Source of the DNA: Terribacillus saccharophilus | Lineage (GTDB): Bacteria > Bacillota > Bacilli > Bacillales > Amphibacillaceae | NCBI RefSeq assembly: GCF_002272745.1 | Contig: NZ_NPBD01000002.1 | Location: forward strand, 186,001-250,000 | Direction: 5' to 3' | Length of the DNA: 64,000 bases | Part shown: one piece after another, positions 1 to 8,330 of the stretch | Position numbering within the stretch: position 1 is the first letter of the stretch | Layout: each line of letters starts with the position of its first letter | Position numbers and translations under genes: made by a program | The notes under the pieces: model-generated | Seen by the model: the letters and a program-made list of their open reading frames with translations, nothing else | The model's database searches: none | Told to the model about the DNA's origin: nothing

Positions 1-1
1 G

Positions 2-820
2 ATTGCCATTGCTCAGGATTATATATCCCAAGGCGGTATCGCCTATGCAAAGTCAATCTTGGAGAAAGCTCTAGGAGTGGATGAAGCTGCTGCAATCATG
101 AACAGGCTGACATCCACCTTGCAAGTAAGACCATTTGATTTCGCGAGGAAAGCAGACCCAACTCAGATTCTCAACTTTATTCAAAACGAGCATCCTCAGA
201 CAATTGCACTGGTGCTCTCTTATCTGGATCCGGAGCAATCCGGTCAGATATTGTCCGAACTGCCGCAGGACATGCAAGCAGATGTTGCGAAGCGTATCGC
301 TACAATGAGCAGTACATCTCCTGAGATCATCAGTCAGGTCGAACAGATACTCGAGAAGAACTTGTCAGCGACTGCGACACAGGATTATACGCAGACCGGT
401 GGTATACAGGCAGTTGTAGAAGTACTCAATGGAGTTGACCGCAGTACGGAAAGGACCATCCTTGATGAATTGGAAGTGCAAGATCCTGAGCTTGCCGAGG
501 AAATCAAGAAGCGTATGTTTATCTTTGAAGATATTGTCACCCTGGATAATCGCGCGATACAGCGTGTCATCCGCGAAGTGGAAAATGATGATTTGAAACT
601 CTCACTAAAAGTGGCAAGCGACGAAGTAAAAGATATTGTATTCCAGAATATGTCTGACCGGATGGCGCAGACGTTCAAGGAAGAAATGGAATTCATGGGG
701 CCTGTACGCTTAAAGGATGTAGAAGAAGCGCAAAGCCGTATTGTTTCTGTTATTCGACGATTGGAGGAAGTTGGCGAGATAATCATATCCCGTGGCGGAG
801 GAGATGACATCATTGTCTAA
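2..820 (+). CDS. fliG: Flagellar motor switch protein FliG (5' truncated by window)
   Basis: Rotor (C-ring) protein that takes torque from the MotAB stator and sits with FliM and FliY on the cytoplasmic face of the basal body. The window opens inside the gene: 272 codons are visible, with the frame open from base 2. About 65 N-terminal residues, the part that binds FliF in this family, are missing. The middle-domain EHPQ motif (EHPQTIALVL, visible residues ~63-72) and the charged C-terminal torque domain are intact, ending in a GGGDD tail. The 3' end overlaps the fliH start region, as expected for the fla/che operon of Bacillus. Identity is secure; only the N-terminus is unseen. Confidence 0.97.
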   Translation: MAIAQDYISQGGIAYAKSILEKALGVDEAAAIMNRLTSTLQVRPFDFARKADPTQILNFIQNEHPQTIALVLSYLDPEQSGQILSELPQDMQADVAKRIATMSSTSPEIISQVEQILEKNLSATATQDYTQTGGIQAVVEVLNGVDRSTERTILDELEVQDPELAEEIKKRMFIFEDIVTLDNRAIQRVIREVENDDLKLSLKVASDEVKDIVFQNMSDRMAQTFKEEMEFMGPVRLKDVEEAQSRIVSVIRRLEEVGEIIISRGGGDDIIV

Positions 821-1559
821 TATCTGGCAATCAGTTGCAGTGCAAGAGTCGAAAGTAATCGGTATAAAACCAATCAAGCTATCACTGGAGACAGCTGATG
901 GTTCTGAACATGCGGTATCTTTCCAAGCTGAGAAGGAATGGTCAGATCAGTATGTGCAGGATGCGAAGACAGAAGCTGACCAAATACTGACAGCTGCCAA
1001 ACAGGCAGTGGAAGAGCAAAGAGAGCAGTGGGAAACAGAGCGGCAGGAATTGATGGAGCAAGCACAGCTGGAAGGATATCAAAAAGGCTTTGCAGCTGGA
1101 CAGCAGGAAGGCCTGCAGTCGTATCAAGCGAAGCTTCAAGAAGCACAGAAGCTAATCGAGCTTGCGCAGCAGGACTACAAAGCTACGGTCGAAGGTAGCG
1201 AGGATGCTCTGCTTGAGCTTGGATTGAGGCTTGCAGAAAAGATTCTTCATGAAAAGCTGGAGGAAGAACCGGAAAGCTATCTATCACTAGTAAAGGGTGC
1301 GATTGCTGACTGGAAAGAACGGTCCGATCTACGCCTTTACGTCCATACAGACAGTTATGAACTTGTTCTACAGCAAAAAGAGGAATTAGCTTTGCTGACT
1401 GGAAAAGATTTTGACCTTATGATTATGCCTCAACATGATTTGCTCGCTGGCGGCTGTATCCTTGAAACAAAGCATGGAAGAATTGATGCGAGCATTGATT
1501 CACAACTAACTGTTCTCCGAGAAAAGTTGTTTGAAATCAGACGAGAGGAATCCGTTTGA
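813..1559 (+). CDS. fliH: Flagellar export apparatus regulator FliH
   Basis: Cytoplasmic stator-like subunit of the flagellar type III export ATPase. It binds FliI, holds it at the export gate and regulates hydrolysis. The protein (~248 aa) has a long Glu/Gln/Ala-rich helical middle (roughly residues 50-130) with the glycine-spaced heptads typical of FliH/YscL, then a C-terminal domain that resembles V-type ATPase E subunits. The start is uncertain. GGAGGAG at 797-803 is well spaced for TTG at 813; an in-frame ATG at 804 would leave no spacer, and GTG at 792 has no ribosome binding site. The stop overlaps the fliI start (TGATG), implying coupling. Identity rests on composition and on its place between fliG and fliI. 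Confidence 0.9.
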   Translation: MSNIWQSVAVQESKVIGIKPIKLSLETADGSEHAVSFQAEKEWSDQYVQDAKTEADQILTAAKQAVEEQREQWETERQELMEQAQLEGYQKGFAAGQQEGLQSYQAKLQEAQKLIELAQQDYKATVEGSEDALLELGLRLAEKILHEKLEEEPESYLSLVKGAIADWKERSDLRLYVHTDSYELVLQQKEELALLTGKDFDLMIMPQHDLLAGGCILETKHGRIDASIDSQLTVLREKLFEIRREESV

Positions 1560-2869
1560 TGTTAGGGCGATATGTTGATGAGTTGGATAACTTGGATACC
1601 TACAAACGATATGGAAGAATTCACAGGGTCATTGGATTACTGATTGAATCACACGGTCCAGTCACAAGTGTTGGCGAAGTCTGTTATATTCATCCTTCTT
1701 CAAGTTCAGGAGAAAGGTTCCTGGCAGAGGTCGTCGGATTTGATGACGAAAAAGTGTTGCTTATGCCTTTTGCTCCCTTGAAAGATGTTGGGCCTGGCTG
1801 CTTGGTCGAAGCGACTAGTTCGCCATTGTCAGTCAAGATAGGTCATGGATTGATCGGCAGCATCATTGATCCGTTAGGACAGCCGTTAGATGGCAGTATG
1901 CTCCCTAAAGGCTTGAAGTCGTTTACAACGGATCGTAATCCTCCTAACCCAATGACTAGGCCTCGGATTTTAGAGCCCCTGGAGACGGGGGTACGGGTAA
2001 TCGACAGTCTATTGACAGTCGGTCAGGGACAACGAGTTGGAATTTTCGCCGGAAGCGGCGTCGGTAAGAGTACGCTTCTAGGGATGATAGCCCGTAAATC
2101 GAGTGCCGATGTCAATGTCATTGCTCTGATAGGAGAACGAGGGCGTGAAGTTCGAGAGTTCATAGAAAAGGACTTAGGCGAGGAAGGCATCAAAAGGTCG
2201 ATAATCGTTGTTGCAACATCTGATCAGCCTGCTCTCATGCGGATTAAAGGTGCTTACACTGCGACTGCTATTTGTGAGTACTTCCGTGATCAAGGAATGC
2301 ATGTGAACTTGATGATGGATTCGGTCACTCGGGTCGCAATGGCACAGCGTGAAATCGGTCTTGCCTCAGGTGAGCCGCCTACGACGAAAGGATATACACC
2401 GTCTGTATTTGCTGCTTTGCCAAAGCTGCTTGAGCGAACTGGTACAAACGAACTTGGAGCCATTACAGCATTCTACACCGTGCTTGTAGATGGCGATGAC
2501 ATGAATGAACCGATTGCCGATACAGTGCGTGGTATTTTAGATGGACACTTCGTTTTAGATAGGAAACTAGCTGAACAAGGTCAATTTCCTGCTTTGAATG
2601 TCCTTAAATCAATAAGTCGGGTAATGCCGCAAATTACCGACGAAGAAGTATATCAGCTTGCACAGCGTTTACGGACGATGCTGGCTTTGTATGAGGAAAA
2701 CCGTGAACTGATTCAAATTGGTGCTTACAAAAGAGGTACGAATAATGAAATCGATGAAGCAATCAGCTATCAAAAACAAATTTTGGATTTCCTTAAGCAA
2801 GGAATGCATGAATTTACCAGTCGCCCGGATGCAATTCAGCTCATGAAGCAGCTGCTAGGAAAGGGATGA
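1559..2869 (+). CDS. fliI: Flagellum-specific export ATPase FliI
   Basis: Hexameric F1-beta-like ATPase that energises and chaperones substrate loading for flagellar type III secretion at the inner membrane. The Walker A motif GSGVGKST lies at about residues 165-172. The Walker B region MMDSVTRVAMAQREIGL and the export-ATPase signature GEPPTTKGYTPSVF follow at about 250-285. The length of 436 aa is normal for the family. ATG 1559 is chosen because it overlaps the fliH TGA and follows a GAGAGGA site; the TTG one codon earlier is unnecessary. FliH (upstream) and FliJ (downstream) are its direct partners, so the three export-ATPase genes are contiguous. Confidence 0.97.
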   Translation: MLGRYVDELDNLDTYKRYGRIHRVIGLLIESHGPVTSVGEVCYIHPSSSSGERFLAEVVGFDDEKVLLMPFAPLKDVGPGCLVEATSSPLSVKIGHGLIGSIIDPLGQPLDGSMLPKGLKSFTTDRNPPNPMTRPRILEPLETGVRVIDSLLTVGQGQRVGIFAGSGVGKSTLLGMIARKSSADVNVIALIGERGREVREFIEKDLGEEGIKRSIIVVATSDQPALMRIKGAYTATAICEYFRDQGMHVNLMMDSVTRVAMAQREIGLASGEPPTTKGYTPSVFAALPKLLERTGTNELGAITAFYTVLVDGDDMNEPIADTVRGILDGHFVLDRKLAEQGQFPALNVLKSISRVMPQITDEEVYQLAQRLRTMLALYEENRELIQIGAYKRGTNNEIDEAISYQKQILDFLKQGMHEFTSRPDAIQLMKQLLGKG

Positions 2870-2873
2870 TCTA

Positions 2874-3320
2874 ATGGCTGAAGCAAAGGTGTTCGAAAAG
2901 ATATTGCGTATGAAAGAGCGGGAACGTAAAACCGCACAGCAAGCTTTTGCTGAAAAACAGCAACAGTTCGAAACGGCAGCAACAACTTTGTATGAACTGC
3001 TTAAGAAGAAAGAAGATGCAGAAGAACAGCTGTCTAATGGCTTAGCGGCTTCCGTTCCTATCCAGCGGCTGTCCGAACACCATGATTTCCTGGAAACAAT
3101 CAACCGGCGCATCGACCGGGCTCAAATAGCTGTACAGTTTGCTCGTAACGCTATGCTGGAAAAACAGGAACTGCTATCGGAAGCGTACATCGAAGTGAAA
3201 AAGATCGAAAAGCTTTTGGAGAAGAAGAGGCAGGAAGCATGGCGCAAGCTGCAGGAGGAAGAAAATAAGCAGATGGATGACATATCGATCCGCCAATTCT
3301 TAGCAAATGGAGCACGATAG
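2874..3320 (+). CDS. fliJ: Flagellar export chaperone FliJ
   Basis: Small coiled-coil protein, 148 aa, that fits the central stalk position of the FliI hexamer, links it to FlhA and escorts chaperones. Nearly the whole sequence is charged and helical (Lys/Glu/Gln rich, with no glycine-rich or membrane segments), as expected for an antiparallel two-helix coiled coil. It starts 4 nt after the fliI stop and is followed within 3 nt by motE. FliJ proteins diverge strongly in sequence, so the call rests on the coiled-coil nature, the length and the invariant position after fliI. Confidence 0.92.
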   Translation: MAEAKVFEKILRMKERERKTAQQAFAEKQQQFETAATTLYELLKKKEDAEEQLSNGLAASVPIQRLSEHHDFLETINRRIDRAQIAVQFARNAMLEKQELLSEAYIEVKKIEKLLEKKRQEAWRKLQEEENKQMDDISIRQFLANGAR

Positions 3321-3323
3321 TAT

Positions 3324-3962
3324 ATGGTAAAACAAAAAAAAGACCAACAAAAGAAAAAAGGCAAAGGAAAAGGGTTTATCCTCTACTTCTTACTGCCTGT
3401 CGTACTGGCAGCAGCGCTTGTGATTGCTATTTTAGAGTTCTCAGGCGTCTCTGTAGCAAAGCTTGCCTCTGGCATTCCGGTCATAGGGAACATGGTCAGT
3501 GATGAAACTGCCGCAACAACGGGCGGTACAGCTGATGCAGAAAAGCTAAAACAGCAGCTTAAGGATCAGCAAGCGACCATCGACATGATGAAAGAGACAG
3601 AGGATGCTAAAAATACGGAGATTGACGATCTAAATCAGCAAATCGTCAAACTGGAAAATCAGATTAATGGCACTGAACCAAAAACTGATACAGCTGCAGC
3701 GCAATCAGCCTCAACTACAGCTGAAGGGGAAGAAGTTTCAACCCCATACAAAGATGCAGCATCTTCATTCAGTAAGATGGATGATGCAAAAGCAGCGGCA
3801 ATCATCAGTAAGCTGGATAATGAGAAGGCTCTAGGTGTCCTTCAGGAACTTTCTGGTAAAAAACGAGGAACCATTCTCGCTGCAATGGATCCTGAGGCAG
3901 CAGCTTCCTATACGAGTGCAATGGTTGACGATGCGGAAAAGGAGGGAGAGGCAGTTGAATAA
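3324..3962 (+). CDS. motE: Flagellar protein MotE/YlxF (MgtE-N-like domain)
   Basis: Membrane-anchored flagellar accessory protein of 212 aa. It has a Lys-rich cytoplasmic N-terminus, one transmembrane helix (about residues 19-41), a coiled-coil segment (about 66-100), a Thr/Ala/Glu-rich linker and a C-terminal helical domain resembling the N-terminal domain of MgtE magnesium channels. That domain is related in turn to the FliG fold (FSKMDDAKAAAIISKLDNE, then LAAMDPEAAASYTSAM). Position between fliJ and fliK matches B. subtilis ylxF. Its precise role is not well defined; a structural or stator-related role is inferred from the domain and context. The upstream ribosome binding site is weak, suggesting coupling to fliJ. 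Confidence 0.88.
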   Translation: MVKQKKDQQKKKGKGKGFILYFLLPVVLAAALVIAILEFSGVSVAKLASGIPVIGNMVSDETAATTGGTADAEKLKQQLKDQQATIDMMKETEDAKNTEIDDLNQQIVKLENQINGTEPKTDTAAAQSASTTAEGEEVSTPYKDAASSFSKMDDAKAAAIISKLDNEKALGVLQELSGKKRGTILAAMDPEAAASYTSAMVDDAEKEGEAVE

Positions 3963-5346
3963 TGTCATTATATCTATGCTCCCGACAAGCATCACTCCAA
4001 AAATGCAACAAAACACATCTGCACCTTCTGATAGGTTCCAAAGTCTATTCCAGCAAGTCAGTTCCAAAACAAATGAGTCGACTGTAGATGATTTTCAAAC
4101 TGGTAATGAATCAATGTTATTAGATATGCAAGATCAGCAGGATATGCAGGTTATTCTGGATGCATTATTCGACAAAGTCCCATCCGATGGTACCCTGGAG
4201 CTAGAAGAGCAGCCTGAAGATGCTTGGGGACTGCTGGAACAAGTGTTTGGAGAAGATCAGCTAGCTGCTTATCTACCAACACAATTAAAGGAAATGGCAG
4301 AGAAGGTTTTACAGACTATTAAACCGATTGATAAAGAATCGGCTGTGAGTGACCTTTTAGAGCAGCTTGGACAGTTGCAGGAGCAGTTGACGAATGGCAG
4401 CCTTCCTGCTGTAACAGGACTGGTAAGCAATAATGCAAAAGAGATAGTTTCTCTGCAAACTTTGCCGAGTACAAATTTTTCAACAATGTCTCTGCTAAAC
4501 AAGAAGGAAACTCAAGTTACCAAGTCCGCTGTAGATAATACTTCTGTCCAGAAGGCAGTAAATAACGAAGTAGTTTCAGAGACCTTGTCAGCCAAATTGG
4601 ATAGACGCGACACGCTATCTGTTCTATCGAATCGTTTGTTGACAGGATCCAGCCTGCTGGAATCCCAGGCTGCTAGAAATCAAACAGCTTTGACGCAGCA
4701 GTCAGGGACAAAACTAACAGAGACTGCTAATGCGGTTCGACAGCTTGTAGACGCAGCAGTTAATGGCGGAGAAGAAAAAATAACTACTAGCACTGCAGCG
4801 ACACAGCAGCGTGATTCTCAGGTTGTGGATCAAAAGCAAGTTAGCTTGTTTCAGGTTCCGAAGCAGGAACAGCTTGTTTTCCATTTGAAACAAGTTGATC
4901 AGACGCCAGAGCAAGCAAGTGAGGAGCTTATCCAAAAGCTCGAACAAGCAGTGAAGTTCAGCGGCATTTTATCTGACAGAAATGGCTTAAAGGAATTGTC
5001 AATTCAGCTTAAGCCGGGTAATTTAGGCGATTTACAAGTGAAATTAGTCCGTGAGAATGGAGACATCACCGTTCAGATTCTTGCAACATCAAAACAGGCT
5101 AAAGATTTGCTTGAATCCAATATATCAAGTCTCAAGCATATGTTCTCACCTCATCAGGTAACAATCGCAGAGCGAGCAGATCAATTCCAGACAACGTCCG
5201 CTGAAAGTTATGATCAGCAGGCGTTCCAGGAAAAAGATGAGGAACAGCCAAATCAGCAGCAGAGACAGCAGGAAAATGTAGTTCCTGAAGAAAATCAATC
5301 CACCTTTGCGGACATTTTGCTTGAACAAAAGGAGATTAAGATATGA
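3955..5346 (+). CDS. fliK: Flagellar hook-length control protein FliK
   Basis: Secreted molecular ruler that stops hook growth and flips FlhB specificity from rod/hook to filament substrates. The protein is about 463 aa. The first ~330 residues are Gln/Ser/Thr/Asn-rich, low in hydrophobic structure and poorly conserved. The C-terminal domain (about 340-430) carries the conserved motif ELSIQLKPGNLGDLQVKL followed by ITVQILATSKQAKDLLESN, typical of Flg_hook. The chosen start is TTG 3955, 8 nt after GGAGGG (3941-3946) and overlapping the motE stop by 8 nt. A longer in-frame reading from 3835 would run through motE and lacks a binding site. The 3' end overlaps flgD by ATGA. Confidence 0.93.
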   Translation: MNNVIISMLPTSITPKMQQNTSAPSDRFQSLFQQVSSKTNESTVDDFQTGNESMLLDMQDQQDMQVILDALFDKVPSDGTLELEEQPEDAWGLLEQVFGEDQLAAYLPTQLKEMAEKVLQTIKPIDKESAVSDLLEQLGQLQEQLTNGSLPAVTGLVSNNAKEIVSLQTLPSTNFSTMSLLNKKETQVTKSAVDNTSVQKAVNNEVVSETLSAKLDRRDTLSVLSNRLLTGSSLLESQAARNQTALTQQSGTKLTETANAVRQLVDAAVNGGEEKITTSTAATQQRDSQVVDQKQVSLFQVPKQEQLVFHLKQVDQTPEQASEELIQKLEQAVKFSGILSDRNGLKELSIQLKPGNLGDLQVKLVRENGDITVQILATSKQAKDLLESNISSLKHMFSPHQVTIAERADQFQTTSAESYDQQAFQEKDEEQPNQQQRQQENVVPEENQSTFADILLEQKEIKI

Positions 5347-5786
5347 CAACCACAGGAGCAATTGACTCCAGCTATTATCTGGACTCACAAAGCAAGCGAA
5401 CGCCCAGTTCAACACTTGATAAAGATGATTTTCTCCAGATTCTAATGGTTCAGCTGCAAAACCAGGATCCTACAAGTCCCATGGATGATTCGAAGTTTGT
5501 AGATCAAATGACTTCTTTCACCACCTTGGAACAGGTTATGAATATGTCTGAAGCTGTTGAATATATGGCCGGAAATTCATCGATTATGTCGCCGGTTCTC
5601 GAGTACAGTCATATGATTGATAAAAATGTCACTTATAACGAATATGACGTGGATACAGGGGAGATCACAGACACCATTACAAGTAAGGTGACAGCTGTGA
5701 CACAGCAAGGCGGCTATGCCGTCTTGGAATTGGAAAATGGGAAATCGATTTTCGCAGATGCAGTAACTAAAGTAAGTAATAAATAA
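5343..5786 (+). CDS. flgD: Flagellar hook capping protein FlgD
   Basis: Scaffold that caps the growing hook and promotes FlgE polymerisation outside the cell; it is exported by the flagellar apparatus. It is 147 aa, the short Bacillus form. The N-terminal conserved block LDKDDFLQILMVQLQNQDP (about 25-43), followed by PMDDSKFVDQMTSFTTLEQ, is the family hallmark. The C-terminal half is a small beta-rich region and lacks the large Tudor/Fn3 insertion of enterobacterial FlgD. ATG overlaps the fliK stop by 4 nt. It lies directly before the hook gene it serves. Confidence 0.96.
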   Translation: MTTTGAIDSSYYLDSQSKRTPSSTLDKDDFLQILMVQLQNQDPTSPMDDSKFVDQMTSFTTLEQVMNMSEAVEYMAGNSSIMSPVLEYSHMIDKNVTYNEYDVDTGEITDTITSKVTAVTQQGGYAVLELENGKSIFADAVTKVSNK

Positions 5787-5808
5787 TAAACGATAAGGAT
5801 GATGAAGC

Positions 5809-6636
5809 ATGTTACGCTCACTTTACTCTGGTATTTCCGGTATGAAAGGTTCACAGACAAACTTGGATGTAATTGGTAACAATATCGCTAACGTAAATAC
5901 GGCAGGATATAAGAAAAGCAGAATTACTTTCCAAGATTTGATGAATCAGCAAATAAAAGCATCGAATGATCCTACAGCAACAACAGGTGGTACGAATGCC
6001 AGCCAAGTCGGATTAGGTTCCAAGATCGGTTCAATTGATAATGTACATACACAAGGTAACCGTCAGAATACTGATCGAACACTTGATTTAGCTCTTGAAG
6101 GGGACGGTATGTTCATCGTTTCCTCTTCTCCAACTGGTAATAACGATTTGAATTCAGCTGAAGTTGGGTTTACTCGTGCAGGAAACTTCTACCTGGATGG
6201 AGATGGAAGAGTTGTGAATAGCAGCGGGCTATTCCTACTGGGTACTGATGGAGAGGCAATAACTGTACCAGAAGGTGCTACTAGTCTTAGTATCAATTCA
6301 CAAGGTGAAGTAACATACAATTCTGAAGACGGAACGCTTGATGTAGCTGGGACTATCGGTTTGGCGAAGTTCTCCAATCCTGATGGCTTGATTAAGAATG
6401 GAAACAGTACGTATCGAAACACACCTAACGCAGGGTTGCTTGGTGGTGGTACTATATCAGCTCCAGGTGAAAATGGTACAGCTGACATCGTCTCCGGTGC
6501 TCTGGAAATGTCTAACGTAGACCTTTCTGAGGAGTTCACGAACATGATTATCGCGCAGCGTGGATTCCAGGCAAATACTAGAATCATCACTACATCCGAT
6601 CAGATTCTAGAAGAGCTTGTTAACCTGAAACGTTAA
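5809..6636 (+). CDS. flgE: Flagellar hook protein FlgE
   Basis: Subunit of the extracellular hook. The N-terminal rod/hook motif LYSGISGMKGSQTNLDVIGN and NIANVNTAGYKKSR (residues ~5-40) and the C-terminal helix ending MIIAQRGFQANTRIITTSDQ with ILEELVNLKR are both present. At 275 aa it is a compact hook protein like that of B. subtilis, where the gene was once called flgG. The position right after flgD and before swrD supports hook rather than distal rod. A clear binding site (AAGGATGATGAAGC) precedes ATG 5809. Distinguishing FlgE from FlgG by sequence alone is less sure than the family call. Confidence 0.93.
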   Translation: MLRSLYSGISGMKGSQTNLDVIGNNIANVNTAGYKKSRITFQDLMNQQIKASNDPTATTGGTNASQVGLGSKIGSIDNVHTQGNRQNTDRTLDLALEGDGMFIVSSSPTGNNDLNSAEVGFTRAGNFYLDGDGRVVNSSGLFLLGTDGEAITVPEGATSLSINSQGEVTYNSEDGTLDVAGTIGLAKFSNPDGLIKNGNSTYRNTPNAGLLGGGTISAPGENGTADIVSGALEMSNVDLSEEFTNMIIAQRGFQANTRIITTSDQILEELVNLKR

Positions 6637-6637
6637 G

Positions 6638-6677
6638 AAGGGGGTGAGGGGAGTTTTCAGCTCCCTTTCATAGCATG
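6638..6677 (+). promoter_or_regulatory. swrD ribosome binding site separated from ATG by a hairpin
   Basis: AAGGGGGTGA at 6638-6647 is a near-consensus Shine-Dalgarno (one mismatch to AAGGAGGTGA) but lies 27 nt before the swrD ATG at 6675. The gap holds GGGGAG (6648-6653) and CTCCCT (6661-6666), which pair around a 7-nt loop. Folding this hairpin leaves 8 nt to the ATG, an ideal spacing. No in-frame ATG, GTG or TTG occurs between. Bridging of the site by structure is an inference. Confidence 0.5.
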
Positions 6678-6893
6678 ATTCAGCTAACAAGATTAAATGG
6701 AGAATCATTAACATTGAATGCACTATTCATTGAACAGATACAATCTTTTCCCGACACAACGATCACACTTACATCCAGCAAGAAGATTATTGTTCGGGAG
6801 TCGGAGATAGAAGTGGCGAGAAAAATACGCGAATTCTATCAATCTATCGGTTTGATTGGTGTGAAGGAGAAACAAGAAAAAAATGAACGCTAA
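6675..6893 (+). CDS. swrD: Swarming motility protein SwrD (FlbD family)
   Basis: Small cytoplasmic protein of 72 aa, formerly ylzI, of the FlbD family. In B. subtilis SwrD is needed for swarming and raises flagellar motor power. The recognisable core is the N-terminal MIQLTRLNGESLTLNALFIE followed by IQSFPDTTITLTSSKKIIVR, with a charged Lys/Glu-rich tail. The ATG is unambiguous because no alternative start lies between it and its distant Shine-Dalgarno. It sits between flgE and fliL as in B. subtilis, and its stop overlaps the fliL start by 11 nt. Confidence 0.93.
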   Translation: MIQLTRLNGESLTLNALFIEQIQSFPDTTITLTSSKKIIVRESEIEVARKIREFYQSIGLIGVKEKQEKNER

Positions 6894-7296
6894 AGTTATC
6901 ATTATTATTTTATCGGTTGTCGTCATTTTAGGGGCTGGCGGTTTTGTAGCATGGAATTTCTTCACGAGCCCTACGTCAGAGGCTAAAGAACCTTCGGCAA
7001 CTGAGCTTGCTGAATATTCAGTAGCAACAGATGAGATCACGACTGATTTGGAGGATGGCAGTATCGTCCGGATCCAATTCCAGCTCATCACAGATGGCGA
7101 GAAAGCGAAGGAAGAAGTAACAGCACGACAGTTCCAGCTGAAAAATATCGTAATCAAGGAAATGACTACGATCAACAAAGAGGATTTCCAGGCCGGATTG
7201 ACTGACTTGGAAGAAAACCTTAAGAAAAAATTGAATGAAGAAATGCAAGAAGGCAAGATCGAAGATGTATATACGATCAGCAAAGTACTACAATAA
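6883..7296 (+). CDS. fliL: Flagellar basal body-associated protein FliL
   Basis: Single-pass membrane protein, 137 aa, that surrounds the stator in the family and supports torque at high load. It has a very short cytoplasmic N-terminus, a transmembrane helix at about residues 4-25 (VIIIILSVVVILGAGGF) and an extracytoplasmic stomatin/SPFH-like domain to the end, including TDLEDGSIVRIQFQL and the C-terminal ISKVLQ. It overlaps swrD by 11 nt. The upstream AAGGAG is 13 nt from the ATG, rather far, which again suggests coupled translation. Confidence 0.94.
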   Translation: MNAKVIIIILSVVVILGAGGFVAWNFFTSPTSEAKEPSATELAEYSVATDEITTDLEDGSIVRIQFQLITDGEKAKEEVTARQFQLKNIVIKEMTTINKEDFQAGLTDLEENLKKKLNEEMQEGKIEDVYTISKVLQ

Positions 7297-7328
7297 ACCA
7301 CTGAAAAGCAGGAACGGAGGTGACGTGC

Positions 7329-8330
7329 ATGGCAGAAGAGGTCTTATCACAGAATGAGATCGATGCACTGTTATCCGCTATATCTTCCGGTGAGATGGAT
7401 GCAGATGAGCTGAAACAGGATGAGAAAGCCAAAAAAGTAAAAACGTACGACTTCAAACGGGCACTCCGTTTCTCGAAGGATCAGATTCGCAGTCTTACAC
7501 GTATTCATGAGAATTTCGCCAGATTGCTGACAACGTTCTATTCTGCGAGACTGCGGACATTTGTTCAGATATCGGTTGCATCTGTAGATCAAGTGCCTTA
7601 CGAGGAGTTCATACGATCTATTCCGACAATGACTATCTTAAACACATATAGTTTAGCACCGCTCGAGGGTAAAATTCTGATTGAGTATGATCCGACCATT
7701 GCTTTTGCGATGCTGGATAGGACACTTGGCGGAAGCGGCGGCAGTGTGAATAAGATCAACAATCTTACAGAAATTGAAACGACTTTGATGACTCAGTTTT
7801 TAGAGTCTGGTATGGAGAATCTTAAAGCTGCCTGGCAGTCAGTGGAAGACGTTGATCCAGTGATGGAAGAATTTGAGGTGAATCCGCAATTTATTCAGAT
7901 GGTTTCTCCAAATGAAACTGTTGTCGTTGTCACGCTGAATTCTACCATTGGAGAAACGTCCGGCATGATCAATATCTGTATTCCGCATGTTGTGCTGGAG
8001 CCGATTGTATCGAAGCTTTCCATTCATTATTGGATGCAGGCTCCTGTAGACAAACAAGGCAATGAATCAGAATGGCGAGATTTATCCGCGAGTATTCAGA
8101 AAGCTTCTATCGATTTAAAGGCAATCCTCGGGGAGACATCGATTCAAGTAGAAGAGTTAATGAACCTTAGAGAAGGTGACGTTTTGATGCTGAATCAGCA
8201 GATTGACCGTCCTCTTGATGTGAAAGTAGACAATCAAGTGAAGTTCAAAGCGCAGCCAGGTAAACAGAAAAATAGAATGGCGATACAAGTAATGGAAGAG
8301 ATTGAAACAGGGGGGGAAGAAAATGAGTGA
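7329..8330 (+). CDS. fliM: Flagellar motor switch protein FliM
   Basis: C-ring switch protein that binds phospho-CheY and sets rotation sense. The N-terminal CheY-binding peptide LSQNEIDALLSAI (residues ~6-18) is clear, followed by the CheC-like middle domain (about 45-225) and a C-terminal SpoA/FliN-like domain (about 245-320, LMNLREGDVLMLNQ). Start ATG 7329 lies 8 nt after GGAACGGAGG and gives 333 aa, the normal length; GTG at 7320 sits inside the binding site and is rejected. The stop overlaps fliY by 8 nt. Confidence 0.97.
   Translation: MAEEVLSQNEIDALLSAISSGEMDADELKQDEKAKKVKTYDFKRALRFSKDQIRSLTRIHENFARLLTTFYSARLRTFVQISVASVDQVPYEEFIRSIPTMTILNTYSLAPLEGKILIEYDPTIAFAMLDRTLGGSGGSVNKINNLTEIETTLMTQFLESGMENLKAAWQSVEDVDPVMEEFEVNPQFIQMVSPNETVVVVTLNSTIGETSGMINICIPHVVLEPIVSKLSIHYWMQAPVDKQGNESEWRDLSASIQKASIDLKAILGETSIQVEELMNLREGDVLMLNQQIDRPLDVKVDNQVKFKAQPGKQKNRMAIQVMEEIETGGEENE

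Noticed and set aside
3835..3954. N-terminal extension of fliK inside motE
   Set aside because: The extension lacks a ribosome binding site and merely reads motE in another frame; TTG 3955 has GGAGGG at 8-nt spacing.
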